Part shown: piece by piece, positions 1 to 7,416 of the stretch | How the letters are laid out: every line of letters starts with the position of its first letter | Position numbering within the stretch: the stretch's first letter is position 1 | NCBI GenBank assembly: GCA_964577115.1 | Contig: CAZNXJ010000028.1 | Coordinates: 1 to 61,724, forward strand | Direction of reading: 5' to 3' | Length of the DNA stretch: 61,724 nt | Source: CAZNXJ01 sp964577115 | Lineage (GTDB): Bacteria; Planctomycetota; Planctomycetia; Pirellulales; Pirellulaceae | Notes under the pieces: generated by a model | Told to the model about the DNA's origin: nothing | Seen by the model: the letters and a program-made list of their open reading frames with translations, nothing else | The model's database searches: none | Translations under genes and position numbers: made by a program

Positions 1-1
1 C

Positions 2-727
2 CAGTCCAAGCTGGCGGCGGTCATCTTCAGTGGCCTGACGTTCAGCGTTTCGATTCCGTCGGGTATCAAAGTCTTCAACTGGCTGGCCACGATGTACAAG
101 GGTTCGATCTGGCTGGCCACGCCGATGTGCTATGCCTTGTCGTTCATTCTGCTCTTCAGCATTGGTGGGCTGACGGGACTATTTCTCGGAGCACTCGCCA
201 CTGACGTGCATTTGCACGACACGTATTTCATCGTGGCGCATTTTCACTACGTCATGATGGGCGGGACGCTGATCGCGTTTCTCGGCGGCCTGCATTACTG
301 GTGGCCGAAGATGTTCGGCCGCCTGTACAACGAATTCTGGGCGAAGGTGGCCTGCGGCATCATTTTCGTGGGGTTCAACCTGACCTTCTTCCCGCAGTTC
401 ATTCTGGGGACGCGCGGCATGCCGCGCCGGTACGCTCGGTATGAACCCGAGTTCGCGTTCCTCCACCAGCTCTCGACCGTGGGTGCATTCCTGTTGGGCT
501 TGGGGCTGCTGATTTCGGCGATCGTTCTGGTTCATTCGCTGTGGCGTGGTCGCCGAGCGCCGGCGAATCCGTGGGGAGCGGCGACTATGGAGTGGCGCTG
601 CGCTTCGCCGCCGCCGCACCATAACTTCGAGCAGCCGCCGGTGCCCACCGATCCGTATGACTACGACCGCGTCGAGTATTCCGCGGCCGAAAAGGGTTAT
701 GTTTTTTACGCAGGTGAGCATGCATGA
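2..727 (+). CDS. cytochrome c oxidase subunit I, C-terminal part (partial)
   Basis: This is the end of the catalytic subunit of a haem-copper oxidase, an integral membrane protein that reduces oxygen to water and pumps protons. The reading frame is open from the window edge, so the start lies outside. The stretch SIPSGIKVFNWLATM and the helix HDTYFIVAHFHYVMMGG are diagnostic; the two His of AHFHYV are the family's haem a3 and haem a ligands. About four more membrane helices follow, then a soluble tail rich in Pro, His and Tyr. The stop overlaps the start of the next gene (ATGA), so subunits I and III are probably translationally coupled. Subunit II would be expected upstream, outside the window. 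Confidence 0.97.
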   Translation, partial: QSKLAAVIFSGLTFSVSIPSGIKVFNWLATMYKGSIWLATPMCYALSFILLFSIGGLTGLFLGALATDVHLHDTYFIVAHFHYVMMGGTLIAFLGGLHYWWPKMFGRLYNEFWAKVACGIIFVGFNLTFFPQFILGTRGMPRRYARYEPEFAFLHQLSTVGAFLLGLGLLISAIVLVHSLWRGRRAPANPWGAATMEWRCASPPPHHNFEQPPVPTDPYDYDRVEYSAAEKGYVFYAGEHA

Positions 728-1686
728 GTGCCACAGCCGTTTCTGAGACTACCGAGGTTGCCATCGCCGAGGCTGCGCACGCGGTCGATCCCAACTTCCA
801 TCTGGCGCATCATTTCGATACGCCGCAGCAGCAGTTTGCCGCGGGCAAGCTGGGGATCTGGCTGTTCCTCGTCACCGAGGTGCTGTTCTTCAGCGGGTTG
901 TTTGGTGCCTACGCGGTTTACCGCAGTATCCATCCCGAGGTCTTCCAGTACGCTCACCAGTTTCTCGACAAGTCGCTAGGCGCGCTGAATACCGTCGTGC
1001 TGATCTGTAGTAGCTTGACGATGGCCTGGGCCGTCCGCGCGGCACAGCTCGGCCAGCGCCGCGTGCTCGTCAGCTGCCTCGTGATCACGCTCGCCTGTGC
1101 GACGTTTTTTCTCGGTGTGAAGGCCGTCGAGTACAGTCACAAGTGGGAAGCCGGCCTCCTGTGGGGCGCTTACTTTAGCGCCTTGTCGGAACATGCTGAG
1201 GGCCACGAGGGGCATGCGGCGTATGTGCAGGCGCTGCGCACGTTGTCCTGGCCCGCGGTCGTTGTGATTGGAATCGGTGTTCTTTTCGCCATCGCGGGTG
1301 GAGTTCGCAAGCAGCGCTGGCTGCTCGGGCTCGGCATCTTCACCGCGGTGATTGGCGCCGCGTTTTTTGGGGGCATGGGCGTCGGCCATACGGTGCCGCT
1401 GATGCTCGCATCCGGCAGCGAACATGCGGCGTCCCATGCGGCGGAAGCAGTCGAGGTGTCGCCTCGGCTGCTCGGGATCTTTTTCAGCATCTACTTCGTG
1501 ATGACGGGGATTCACGCTATCCACATTCTGATCGGGATCGGCGTGATCTACTGGCTGCTCGTCGGCGCCGTCAAAGGGCGCTACGGGCCTCTGTCGTTTG
1601 GCCGCGTCGATTACGTCGGGCTGTACTGGCACCTGGTGGACCTGATCTGGATCTACTTGTTCCCGCTCTTGTACCTCATTCACTAA
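724..1686 (+). CDS. cytochrome c oxidase subunit III (with extra central segment)
   Basis: This is the accessory membrane subunit III of the haem-copper oxidase. Its start overlaps the stop of subunit I by four bases. Conserved subunit III features are KLGIWLFLVTEVLFFSGLF (residues 42-60), GVKAVEYSHKW (131-141), FFSIYFVMTGIHAIHILIG (253-271) and the end YWHLVDLIWIYLFPLLYL. At 320 residues it is longer than most family members (about 200-260). The excess is a central segment (roughly 150-245) with two His-rich stretches, HAEGHEGHAAY and SEHAASHAAEA, flanking two hydrophobic stretches (about 177-193 and 199-228) that could be additional membrane helices. Subunit IV follows 45 bases downstream in the same operon. 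Confidence 0.95.
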   Translation: MSATAVSETTEVAIAEAAHAVDPNFHLAHHFDTPQQQFAAGKLGIWLFLVTEVLFFSGLFGAYAVYRSIHPEVFQYAHQFLDKSLGALNTVVLICSSLTMAWAVRAAQLGQRRVLVSCLVITLACATFFLGVKAVEYSHKWEAGLLWGAYFSALSEHAEGHEGHAAYVQALRTLSWPAVVVIGIGVLFAIAGGVRKQRWLLGLGIFTAVIGAAFFGGMGVGHTVPLMLASGSEHAASHAAEAVEVSPRLLGIFFSIYFVMTGIHAIHILIGIGVIYWLLVGAVKGRYGPLSFGRVDYVGLYWHLVDLIWIYLFPLLYLIH

Positions 1687-1731
1687 TCTCGATCGCACCG
1701 GCCGTGAGGGGCCGCGCTTAGAGAGCCAAAT

Positions 1732-2079
1732 ATGAGTCATTCGTCGGACCATTCTGATACGCAGCTGGCACACGTGATGAGCCCGCGCCAGTTGCTCTCC
1801 GTCTTCGCCGCCCTGCTGGTGTTCACGGTGATTACCGTGGCGGCGGCCGGGCGAGCGCCGGCGTCGCTGGAAATCTGGATTGCGATGGGCATTGCCACGG
1901 TGAAAGCCTCGCTGGTCGCCATCTGGTTCATGCACCTGCGCTACGACTCGCCGCTGAACGCTGTGCTGCTCGTCTTTTCGCTCGCCTTCGTTACGCTGTT
2001 CCTCGGCATCACGCTGATGGACGCGCACGAGTACCAGCCCGACGTACTCCCACCGCCAGCGGCCGAAAGCGAATTGTAG
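1732..2079 (+). CDS. cytochrome c oxidase subunit IV family protein
   Basis: A 115-residue protein with three predicted membrane helices, last in the oxidase operon. The patterns LLVFTVITVAAA, IAMGIATVKASLVAIWFMHLRYDSPLN and LFLGITLMDAHEYQPD match the small prokaryotic subunit IV (caa3/COX4 type). In that family the WFMHL segment lies in the second helix and the protein stabilises the oxidase. Length and position after subunit III agree with this. It begins with ATG after a 45-base gap from the stop of subunit III. Confidence 0.9.
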   Translation: MSHSSDHSDTQLAHVMSPRQLLSVFAALLVFTVITVAAAGRAPASLEIWIAMGIATVKASLVAIWFMHLRYDSPLNAVLLVFSLAFVTLFLGITLMDAHEYQPDVLPPPAAESEL

Positions 2080-2606
2080 ACGCGGCCGCAGTGATGGGGG
2101 CATCGCAGACGTCCGTTCGTCCAGGGTGGGGCGATTCGGTTGAGCGGTTTGGCGGCGTTTTGCGATAGAGGAAGCGGATAGGCGTGTTGCGGCGTTCCGC
2201 CGCGACATGGCTATCCGATCTTAGTCACGACGCCCCAAATACCGCGCGATTCTTGATCCGCAGCCGGGCGAATCGCCGCCTACGCGGTTCGGTGTGGCGC
2301 GAGGGATGTTAATGCCACGCGAATCGTGGAATCGAGGTGGATGGCGTGGGGTGAGCGCGTTTCGCCATTCGGACCTAGGGGGGCGGACCTGCGGCCTAGG
2401 CTGCCCTGGGATCGACCGCTTCGCGGTTCGGCGGGGCCACGCGGAGGCCGCCGCGTGGCGGCAGGCCGGTTGGTGAGCGGATTGGATGGAATGCGCGGCC
2501 TCGATCGATGCGCTAACCGCATGGCTCCGGGAGTACGCGCATGAGCTAGTGCTCTGAATAACTCAGACGCGCAAAGTGATCCGCGTTGCTTCAGCCATTT
2601 TTCTGT
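2080..2606. other. non-coding gap with strong stem-loops
   Basis: This 527-base gap separates the end of the oxidase operon from the convergent transhydrogenase operon. I see no convincing gene: short frames at 2294-2544 lack a ribosome binding site and have no recognisable product. It contains three inverted repeats: a 20-pair stem-loop at 2175-2217, a small ACCGC/GCGGT hairpin at 2415-2427, and a perfect nine-pair hairpin at 2436-2459 (GCCACGCGG/CCGCGTGGC). None is followed by a T-run on either strand, so a classical intrinsic terminator is not evident, although the first could end the oxidase transcript. Confidence 0.5.
2175..2217. other. long imperfect stem-loop downstream of the oxidase operon
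   Basis: The arms run from 2175-2194 and 2198-2217 around a three-base loop (TTC). The outer seven pairs (CGGATAG/CTATCCG) and the inner GCGGCG/CGCCGC are perfect. Between them are one G-G mismatch (2182/2210) and two G-T wobbles. It lies 95 bases after the subunit IV stop codon. Possible roles are 3'-end formation or mRNA protection for the oxidase operon, a small RNA element, or a palindromic repeat; the sequence alone does not decide. Confidence 0.55.
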
Positions 2607-3977
2607 TCAGCTGCTTTTCAGAGCGCTGACGATGTCCAGCACACCTTTTTGGGCGTCGGCGTAGAACATCAGGGTGTTGTCGAGGGCGAACAGCGGGTTC
2701 GGGATGCCGGCAAACCCGGGGCTGAGGCTGCGTTTGATGACGATCACCGTGCGAGCTCGGTCGGCGTCGATGATCGGCATTCCCGCAATCGGGCTCGACG
2801 GATCCGTGCGTGCGAGCGGATTCACGACGTCGTTGGCTCCGATCACGATGGCCACGTCGACGGTTTCCATCGTTGGGTTGATGTCGTCCATCTCGCGTAG
2901 CTTCTCGTAGGGGATATCGGCTTCAGCGAGCAGCACGTTCATGTGGCCCGGCATGCGCCCGGCGACCGGATGGATCGCAAACTCGACGGTGGTGCCGCGC
3001 TCTTCGAGCAGGTTGGCCAGGTCGCGGACGGCGTGCTGTGCCTGAGCGACCGCCATTCCGTATCCGGGAATGATGACGACCCGCTGAGCGCCGTCGAGGA
3101 TCATGGCGATGTCGTCGGCAGACGTGCTGCGGACGTTCGCGTACACGTTGTCGCTCGTCGCTGCGGCGGCGCCGCTGTCGAGCACTCCGAACACGACGTT
3201 CGTAATCGAGCGGTTCATGGCCTGGCACATAATCCGCGTGAGGATGATGCCCGAGGCGCCGACGAGCGATCCGGAAATAATCAGAACGTAGTTGTTGATC
3301 ACAAACCCGGTGGCGGCTGCGGCGAGCCCCGAATAGGAGTTCAGCAGAGCGATCACGACTGGCATGTCCGCGCCGCCAATGGGCGTCGTGAGAAAGTAAC
3401 CCAGCGCGAGGGCAGTCAGGACGAGCGGCAGGTACGTCCAGTAGTGCTCGCCGGCGAGCAGGACGACCAGGATAAGCCCCACGGCGGCGAGCCCGGCATT
3501 CAGTACCTGCTGGTTGGGAATCTGAAGCGGGCGTTTGAAATATGCGAGCTCTTCCAGCTTGCCGTAAGCCACGAAGCTGCCCGAAAACGTGACGCCGCCG
3601 ATCAGCCCGGAAAGGCCGGTGGCGAGCAACGCGTCGAGCGTCATCGGGGCGTCGTCCAGCAATGCGCCACCCGCGACAAATACGGACGCGAGTCCACCGA
3701 AGCCGTTGAGCAGTGCGACGAGCTGAGGCATGGAGGTCATCTGGACTCGCAACGCCATCACCGCCCCGATCGCACCGCCGACGGCCATGCCGAGCAACGG
3801 AAACAAGTAATTTTCGCAGCGCAACAGCGCCACCGCCGTGGCGAGCGCCATGCCGGTTACGCCGAGCAGGTTTCCTGTGACCGCTGTGCGCGGGTGTGCC
3901 ATCTTCTTGAGGCCGAAGATGAAGAACACCGATGCGACGACGTAGATGATGCGTTCCAGCCCGTTAAGCCAATCCAC
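2607..3977 (-). CDS. pntB: NAD(P) transhydrogenase subunit beta
   Basis: This is the beta subunit of the proton-translocating transhydrogenase, which drives hydride transfer from NADH to NADP+ with the proton gradient. It has 456 residues, the normal length. The N-terminal two thirds are about nine membrane helices, including the conserved MTSMPQLVALLNGFGGLASV. The C-terminal third is the NADP-binding domain III, with VVIIPGYGMAVAQAQHAV, AIHPVAGRMPGHMNVLLAEA, IGANDVVNPLA and VIVIKRSLSPGFAGIPNPLF. It lies 51 bases after pntA2 and is last in the pntA1-pntA2-pntB operon. Confidence 0.97.
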   Translation of the reverse strand: MDWLNGLERIIYVVASVFFIFGLKKMAHPRTAVTGNLLGVTGMALATAVALLRCENYLFPLLGMAVGGAIGAVMALRVQMTSMPQLVALLNGFGGLASVFVAGGALLDDAPMTLDALLATGLSGLIGGVTFSGSFVAYGKLEELAYFKRPLQIPNQQVLNAGLAAVGLILVVLLAGEHYWTYLPLVLTALALGYFLTTPIGGADMPVVIALLNSYSGLAAAATGFVINNYVLIISGSLVGASGIILTRIMCQAMNRSITNVVFGVLDSGAAAATSDNVYANVRSTSADDIAMILDGAQRVVIIPGYGMAVAQAQHAVRDLANLLEERGTTVEFAIHPVAGRMPGHMNVLLAEADIPYEKLREMDDINPTMETVDVAIVIGANDVVNPLARTDPSSPIAGMPIIDADRARTVIVIKRSLSPGFAGIPNPLFALDNTLMFYADAQKGVLDIVSALKSS

Positions 3978-4028
3978 CGTGGCGTCCCTGTGACTTCATG
4001 AAGGCGGTTCGTAAGAGTTGCCGTTTGC

Positions 4029-4490
4029 TCAGCGCTTGCGCTGAAACATCATCAGCATCCGATGGGTCACGAGAAATCCGCCGACGACATTGATCATGGC
4101 CAGAACGGCTGCGAAGAAGCCGCTGATCGGTTCGGCGCCCCAGACTCCCTGCCCCGCAATCACCAGCGCGCCGACGATCGTAATACCGCTGATCGCATTC
4201 GAGCCGGACATCAGAGGTGTGTGCAGCGTCGGCGGAACCTTCGTGATGATCTCGAAGCCCACGAAAACGGCCAGTACGAAAATCGTCAAGTTCGCGATCA
4301 GGTCCGAGGACGCGGGCGGCGGGGAGGCTTCGGCCGGAGCGGTGGCCGGCGTCACCACGTCGCTCGGTGACTCGGCGGCATCCGGCGTCGCTTGAGCCCA
4401 CAACAGCAGCGGGCTGAGGATCGCGATGAGCAGCCCGAGAGTGGCGAAGCGCCTGAGGCGGTTGGGCGCGGTAAGTCGGCGTGTCTCCAT
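4029..4490 (-). CDS. NAD(P) transhydrogenase subunit alpha, membrane part (PntA2), with N-terminal extension
   Basis: This is the separate membrane-anchor piece of the alpha subunit found when pntA is split in two. The C-terminal 90 residues carry the family's helices (LIANLTIFVLAVFVGFEIITKVPPTLHTPLMSGSNAISG and following, given here by landmarks VGFEII, PPTLHTPLMSG and VVGGFLVTHRML). At 153 residues it is longer than usual (about 95-110). Residues 1-65 add a hydrophobic, signal-like helix followed by an Ala/Pro-rich linker. The start ATG overlaps the pntA1 stop by one base (TAATG), which indicates translational coupling and supports this start. Confidence 0.92.
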   Translation of the reverse strand: METRRLTAPNRLRRFATLGLLIAILSPLLLWAQATPDAAESPSDVVTPATAPAEASPPPASSDLIANLTIFVLAVFVGFEIITKVPPTLHTPLMSGSNAISGITIVGALVIAGQGVWGAEPISGFFAAVLAMINVVGGFLVTHRMLMMFQRKR

Positions 4491-5758
4491 TAGGATGGGT
4501 TTCCTGCGGAAGGTTCGTGACCCGAAGCAGAGGGAGGAACAGCGTCCTGGGGCGGTGTTTCGGAACGGACTTCCTCGGCCGGTGCGTTCGGAGCCGGTGT
4601 TAGCGGGGCGAGCCCCAGGAGCTCCCGAACGCGCGCATGGACCACCTCGCCCTCATGCGTCACCAGCGTCTCGCGCTGGATCTCGTCGTTCAGGTCGAGC
4701 TGAAATCGTTTCTGGTTGATCATGCCGAGCAGAAACTTCGTGACGTTGTTGCCGAACATCTGGCTCGCATCCCGCGGCACCTCGCTTGCCAGATTGGTCG
4801 GGCCGAGAATGACAACGCCATGCTGCACAACGCGCTGGTCGGCCTGGGTGAGCTCGCAGTTGCCGCCCCGTTCGGCCGCCAGATCGACAATAACGCTGCC
4901 CGGCGCCATCTTCGCGACGGCCTCGGCGGTAATCAGCCGCGGCGAGGGCTTCCCGGGGATCGACGCCGTGGTAATGACAACATCACTCTCCTCAACGATC
5001 TTGCCCAGCAGTTCGCGCTGACGCCGGTAGAAATCTTCGCCGAGCGCTTTCGCGTAGCCGCCGCGATCCTCGGCTTCGCCCGTTTCGAGCGGCAGTTCAA
5101 CGAACTTTCCACCGACGCTCTCTACCTGCTCGCGGCACGCCGGCCGGACGTCATAGGCTTGGACGACGGCGCCGAGCCGCTTGGCGGTGGCGATGGCCTG
5201 GAGGCCGGCCACGCCCGCTCCGATGACAAACACCCGCACTGCCGTGACGGTCCCGGCGGCGGTCATTAAGAGCGGGAACATCTTGGGCAGTTCGACGGCC
5301 GCGAGTAGCACGGCGCGATAGCCGGCGACCGTTGCCATCGACGAGAGCACATCCATCGCCTGGGCCCGCGTAATGCGCGGGACCAGTTCGAGGGCGAAGC
5401 TGGAAACGCCGCGTTGGGCAAGCGCCTGAGCCGCGGCGGGGTTGCCGAGCGGATCGGCGAGCCCGAGCAGGTACTGGCCGCGACGGTAGCGTGCCTGGTC
5501 CTCCGAGCCGGTGTGCGGATTGGCGCCCGGTGAACGGACCTGAAGCAGAAAGTCGGCCTCGGCGAATACGGCATCGCGGCTGGCGAGCACCCGCGCGCCG
5601 CGGCTCTCATATTCGGCGTCTCCAAATCCGGCTAGCTCGCCGGCTCCCGACTCGACGAGGACCTCGTAGCCCGCCTTCAGCAGCGGGGGGACATTGCTGG
5701 GCACCAGCGCGACGCGTCGTTCGCCCGGACAGGTTTCGCGGAGTACCGCCACCTTCAT
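4490..5758 (-). CDS. NAD(P) transhydrogenase subunit alpha, NAD-binding part (PntA1)
   Basis: Soluble domain I of proton-translocating transhydrogenase, which binds NAD(H). I place the start at 5758 (protein begins MKVAVLRETCPGERRVALVP) because AAGGA lies nine bases upstream; an upstream in-frame start would add 22 unrelated residues. Domain features are LVESGAGELAGFGDAEYESRGA, the Rossmann segment VIGAGVAGLQAIATAKRLGAVVQAYDVR, and ITTASIPGKPSPRLI. The product has 422 residues. The C-terminal tail after about residue 380 is Pro/Ala/Glu-rich and joins where a fused PntA would continue into the membrane part, here encoded by the next gene. It is related to alanine dehydrogenase, but the operon settles the identity. 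Confidence 0.96.
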   Translation of the reverse strand: MKVAVLRETCPGERRVALVPSNVPPLLKAGYEVLVESGAGELAGFGDAEYESRGARVLASRDAVFAEADFLLQVRSPGANPHTGSEDQARYRRGQYLLGLADPLGNPAAAQALAQRGVSSFALELVPRITRAQAMDVLSSMATVAGYRAVLLAAVELPKMFPLLMTAAGTVTAVRVFVIGAGVAGLQAIATAKRLGAVVQAYDVRPACREQVESVGGKFVELPLETGEAEDRGGYAKALGEDFYRRQRELLGKIVEESDVVITTASIPGKPSPRLITAEAVAKMAPGSVIVDLAAERGGNCELTQADQRVVQHGVVILGPTNLASEVPRDASQMFGNNVTKFLLGMINQKRFQLDLNDEIQRETLVTHEGEVVHARVRELLGLAPLTPAPNAPAEEVRSETPPQDAVPPSASGHEPSAGNPS

Positions 5759-5853
5759 GGAAACTGATCCTTCCCGTACGATTGGCCGGGCCGCTCGTCG
5801 ACGCACGCTCGAATCCGGCCCCATGGATGGGCCCGTGGCCCTTTGCCCGCCAT

Positions 5854-5881
5854 GTTTTAGCAGCTATGCAGAATTCACCAA
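5854..5881 (-). promoter_or_regulatory. candidate sigma-70 promoter for the pnt operon
   Basis: On the minus strand TTGGTG (5876-5881) and TAAAAC (5854-5859) are separated by 16 bases, about 95 bases upstream of the pntA1 start. The match to consensus is moderate and the spacer is one base short, so this is tentative. It is divergent to the candidate promoter for rplM. Confidence 0.35.
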
Positions 5882-5925
5882 CCCCACGCGGCGCGCTTCG
5901 GCGGTTGGCGGCGGGCGATTGGCCC

Positions 5926-5954
5926 TTGATCCGGTCGCCATCGACCGGTACATT
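5926..5954 (+). promoter_or_regulatory. candidate sigma-70 promoter for rplM-rpsI
   Basis: TTGATC (5926-5931) and TACATT (5949-5954) are separated by exactly 17 bases, in the intergenic region between pntA1 and rplM. Transcription would start near 5961 and give a leader of about 90 bases containing a small CGGCC/GGCCG hairpin at 5981-5994. No experimental support is available. Confidence 0.45.
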
Positions 5955-6050
5955 GTGCGTTTCGTCACTGCAAAATTCTTCGGCCTTTGGGCCGCACAAT
6001 ATTCATTGGTTTGAAGATTTGCCGCCCACGCGGCGAGGGGTCGGAGCGTT

Positions 6051-6500
6051 ATGCCTTCCGTAACACAGCGATCGTACTTGGCAAAGCCTGGTGAACGTCA
6101 GGCGAAGTGGTGGGTCGTCGATGCGACCGATAAGGTCGTCGGCCGACTCGCTAGCGACATCGCCATGTACCTGATGGGCAAGCATCAGCCGACCTACACG
6201 CCACACGTGGACACGGGCGACTACGTAATCGTCGTCAACGCCGAAAAGGTCGTGTTTACCGGCCGCAAGTGGGAAAACAAGCGTTATACCTGGTTTACCG
6301 GCTACACCGGGCTGCGTTCCGAAACGGCCGAACAGCGGCGGGAGCGGAAGCCCGAGCAGATCATCAGCGAAGCCGTGCGGCGAATGCTGCCTAAGAACAG
6401 GCTCGGACGCCAGATGCTGTCGAAGCTCAAGGTCTACGCCGGGCCGGACCATCCGCACCAGGCTCAACTCCCCGAACCGGCCGAGCTGGGAACGCGCTAG
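6051..6500 (+). CDS. rplM: 50S ribosomal protein L13
   Basis: A 149-residue large-subunit protein that assembles early onto 23S rRNA. Family landmarks are WWVVDATDKVVGRLASDIAMYLMGKHQPTYTPHVDTGDYVIVVNA (here named by WVVDATDKVVGRLAS and GDYVIVVNAEKV), the YTGYTG-like segment FTGYTGLRS, and VRRMLPKNRLGRQMLSKLKVYAGPDHPHQAQ near the end. Length is normal. GGAG lies four bases before the ATG, which is close. rpsI follows 81 bases later, the conserved L13-S9 pairing. Confidence 0.98.
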   Translation: MPSVTQRSYLAKPGERQAKWWVVDATDKVVGRLASDIAMYLMGKHQPTYTPHVDTGDYVIVVNAEKVVFTGRKWENKRYTWFTGYTGLRSETAEQRRERKPEQIISEAVRRMLPKNRLGRQMLSKLKVYAGPDHPHQAQLPEPAELGTR

Positions 6501-6581
6501 TACGGCGGATATTGCTCAACAGAATTCGCGAAACAAACAACGACTCAGACTAACTTTCTGTAGGTTAGCAGGCCAGGCACT

Positions 6582-6995
6582 ATGGTTGCGGTAAAGCGAG
6601 ACAAGATCAACGGTGACGCTCTAGGAACGGGACGCCGTAAGACGGCGGTTGCTCGCGTTCGGATCCGGCAGGGAACGGGTAAGGTCACCATCAACGGCCG
6701 CGACCTGGAAGTGTATTTTCCGAACGAACAGGATCGAGCCTGGGCGATCGAGCCGCTGAACGTGGTCAATCGCCGGGGTGACGTCGACGTCATCATTCGC
6801 GTCACCGGCGGGGGCCCGACGGGGCAATCCGGCGCGTGCCGCATGGGGATCGCTCGAGCGCTGGTCAGCTATGACTCCGAGACGTTCCAGCCGCTTCGCG
6901 ACGGCGGCCATCTGACGCGCGATTCGCGCATGAAGGAACGCAAGAAGTACGGTCTCCGGGGCGCTCGCCGCGGAACCCAGTTCTCGAAACGCTGA
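6582..6995 (+). CDS. rpsI: 30S ribosomal protein S9
   Basis: A 137-residue small-subunit protein whose C-terminal tail reaches the P-site tRNA. The landmarks GTGRRKTAVARVRI, VTINGRD, GGGPTGQSGACRMGIARAL and the C-terminal RMKERKKYGLRGARRGTQFSKR (ending SKR as usual) identify it. A short basic N-terminus (MVAVKRDKINGDAL) precedes the conserved start of the domain. It is co-directional with rplM and very likely in the same transcript. Confidence 0.98.
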   Translation: MVAVKRDKINGDALGTGRRKTAVARVRIRQGTGKVTINGRDLEVYFPNEQDRAWAIEPLNVVNRRGDVDVIIRVTGGGPTGQSGACRMGIARALVSYDSETFQPLRDGGHLTRDSRMKERKKYGLRGARRGTQFSKR

Positions 6996-7416
6996 TCGAT
7001 CATTTTCAGTGCGTATTCCACTGGCGGCGCACAGAGCCGACGCGGGCGCTCCGATTGGCATGCGCTTGCGCCGTGTGACGCTCTGTTGTTAGCACCGTTT
7101 GTCTCCACGCGGTTGCCTGCGCGATCGGCCCGTGGTGTTGAGGCAGATTTCGGGGGAACGGCCGGAACGCGCCGGCGCTACGTCGAGCGTTCTCGACACG
7201 CGCTCGGATGTCGAGGACTCCGTCGCCGAGTCATCACGCGCCGTTCTGGCCGAGAATGCGGCACGGGAGGAGGTTGGCCGATCGCTCGCGCAGGAAAACT
7301 CGCTCTGGTCGCAAATCAGCTTGGCTTACGATCCCAGGCGCCTAGCGGTGACGTAGGCTTGTGATGCCCCTAGCGATCACACGCCTCCTGCGACACCCCG
7401 GTTACCGGCCAAGAGC
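6996..7416. other. intergenic region after rpsI
   Basis: No recognisable gene, RNA gene or terminator is visible in these 421 bases apart from the doubtful small reading frame at 7099-7356 listed separately. The bases just after the rpsI stop include the palindrome GATCGATC but no T-run. Confidence 0.4.
7099..7356 (+). CDS. possible small protein of unknown function
   Basis: An 85-codon frame from a TTG (or about 75 codons from the GTG at 7132). The third codon positions in its second half are strongly G/C, as in real genes of this genome, and the predicted segment SVLDTRSDVEDSVAESSRAV is acidic and helix-like. Against it: no good ribosome binding site, a rare start codon, and no recognisable family. 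I list it only as a candidate; the frame bias could be chance in GC-rich DNA. Confidence 0.22.
   Translation: MSPRGCLRDRPVVLRQISGERPERAGATSSVLDTRSDVEDSVAESSRAVLAENAAREEVGRSLAQENSLWSQISLAYDPRRLAVT

Noticed and set aside
976..2208. Long minus-strand reading frame over the subunit III and IV genes
   Set aside because: It is antisense to two well-supported oxidase genes, is Arg/His-rich, and has no recognisable family. GC-rich DNA commonly leaves such open antisense frames.
2943..4001. Long plus-strand frame over pntB
   Set aside because: It is a shadow of pntB, rich in Arg/Gly/Asp, with no protein-like pattern or ribosome binding site.
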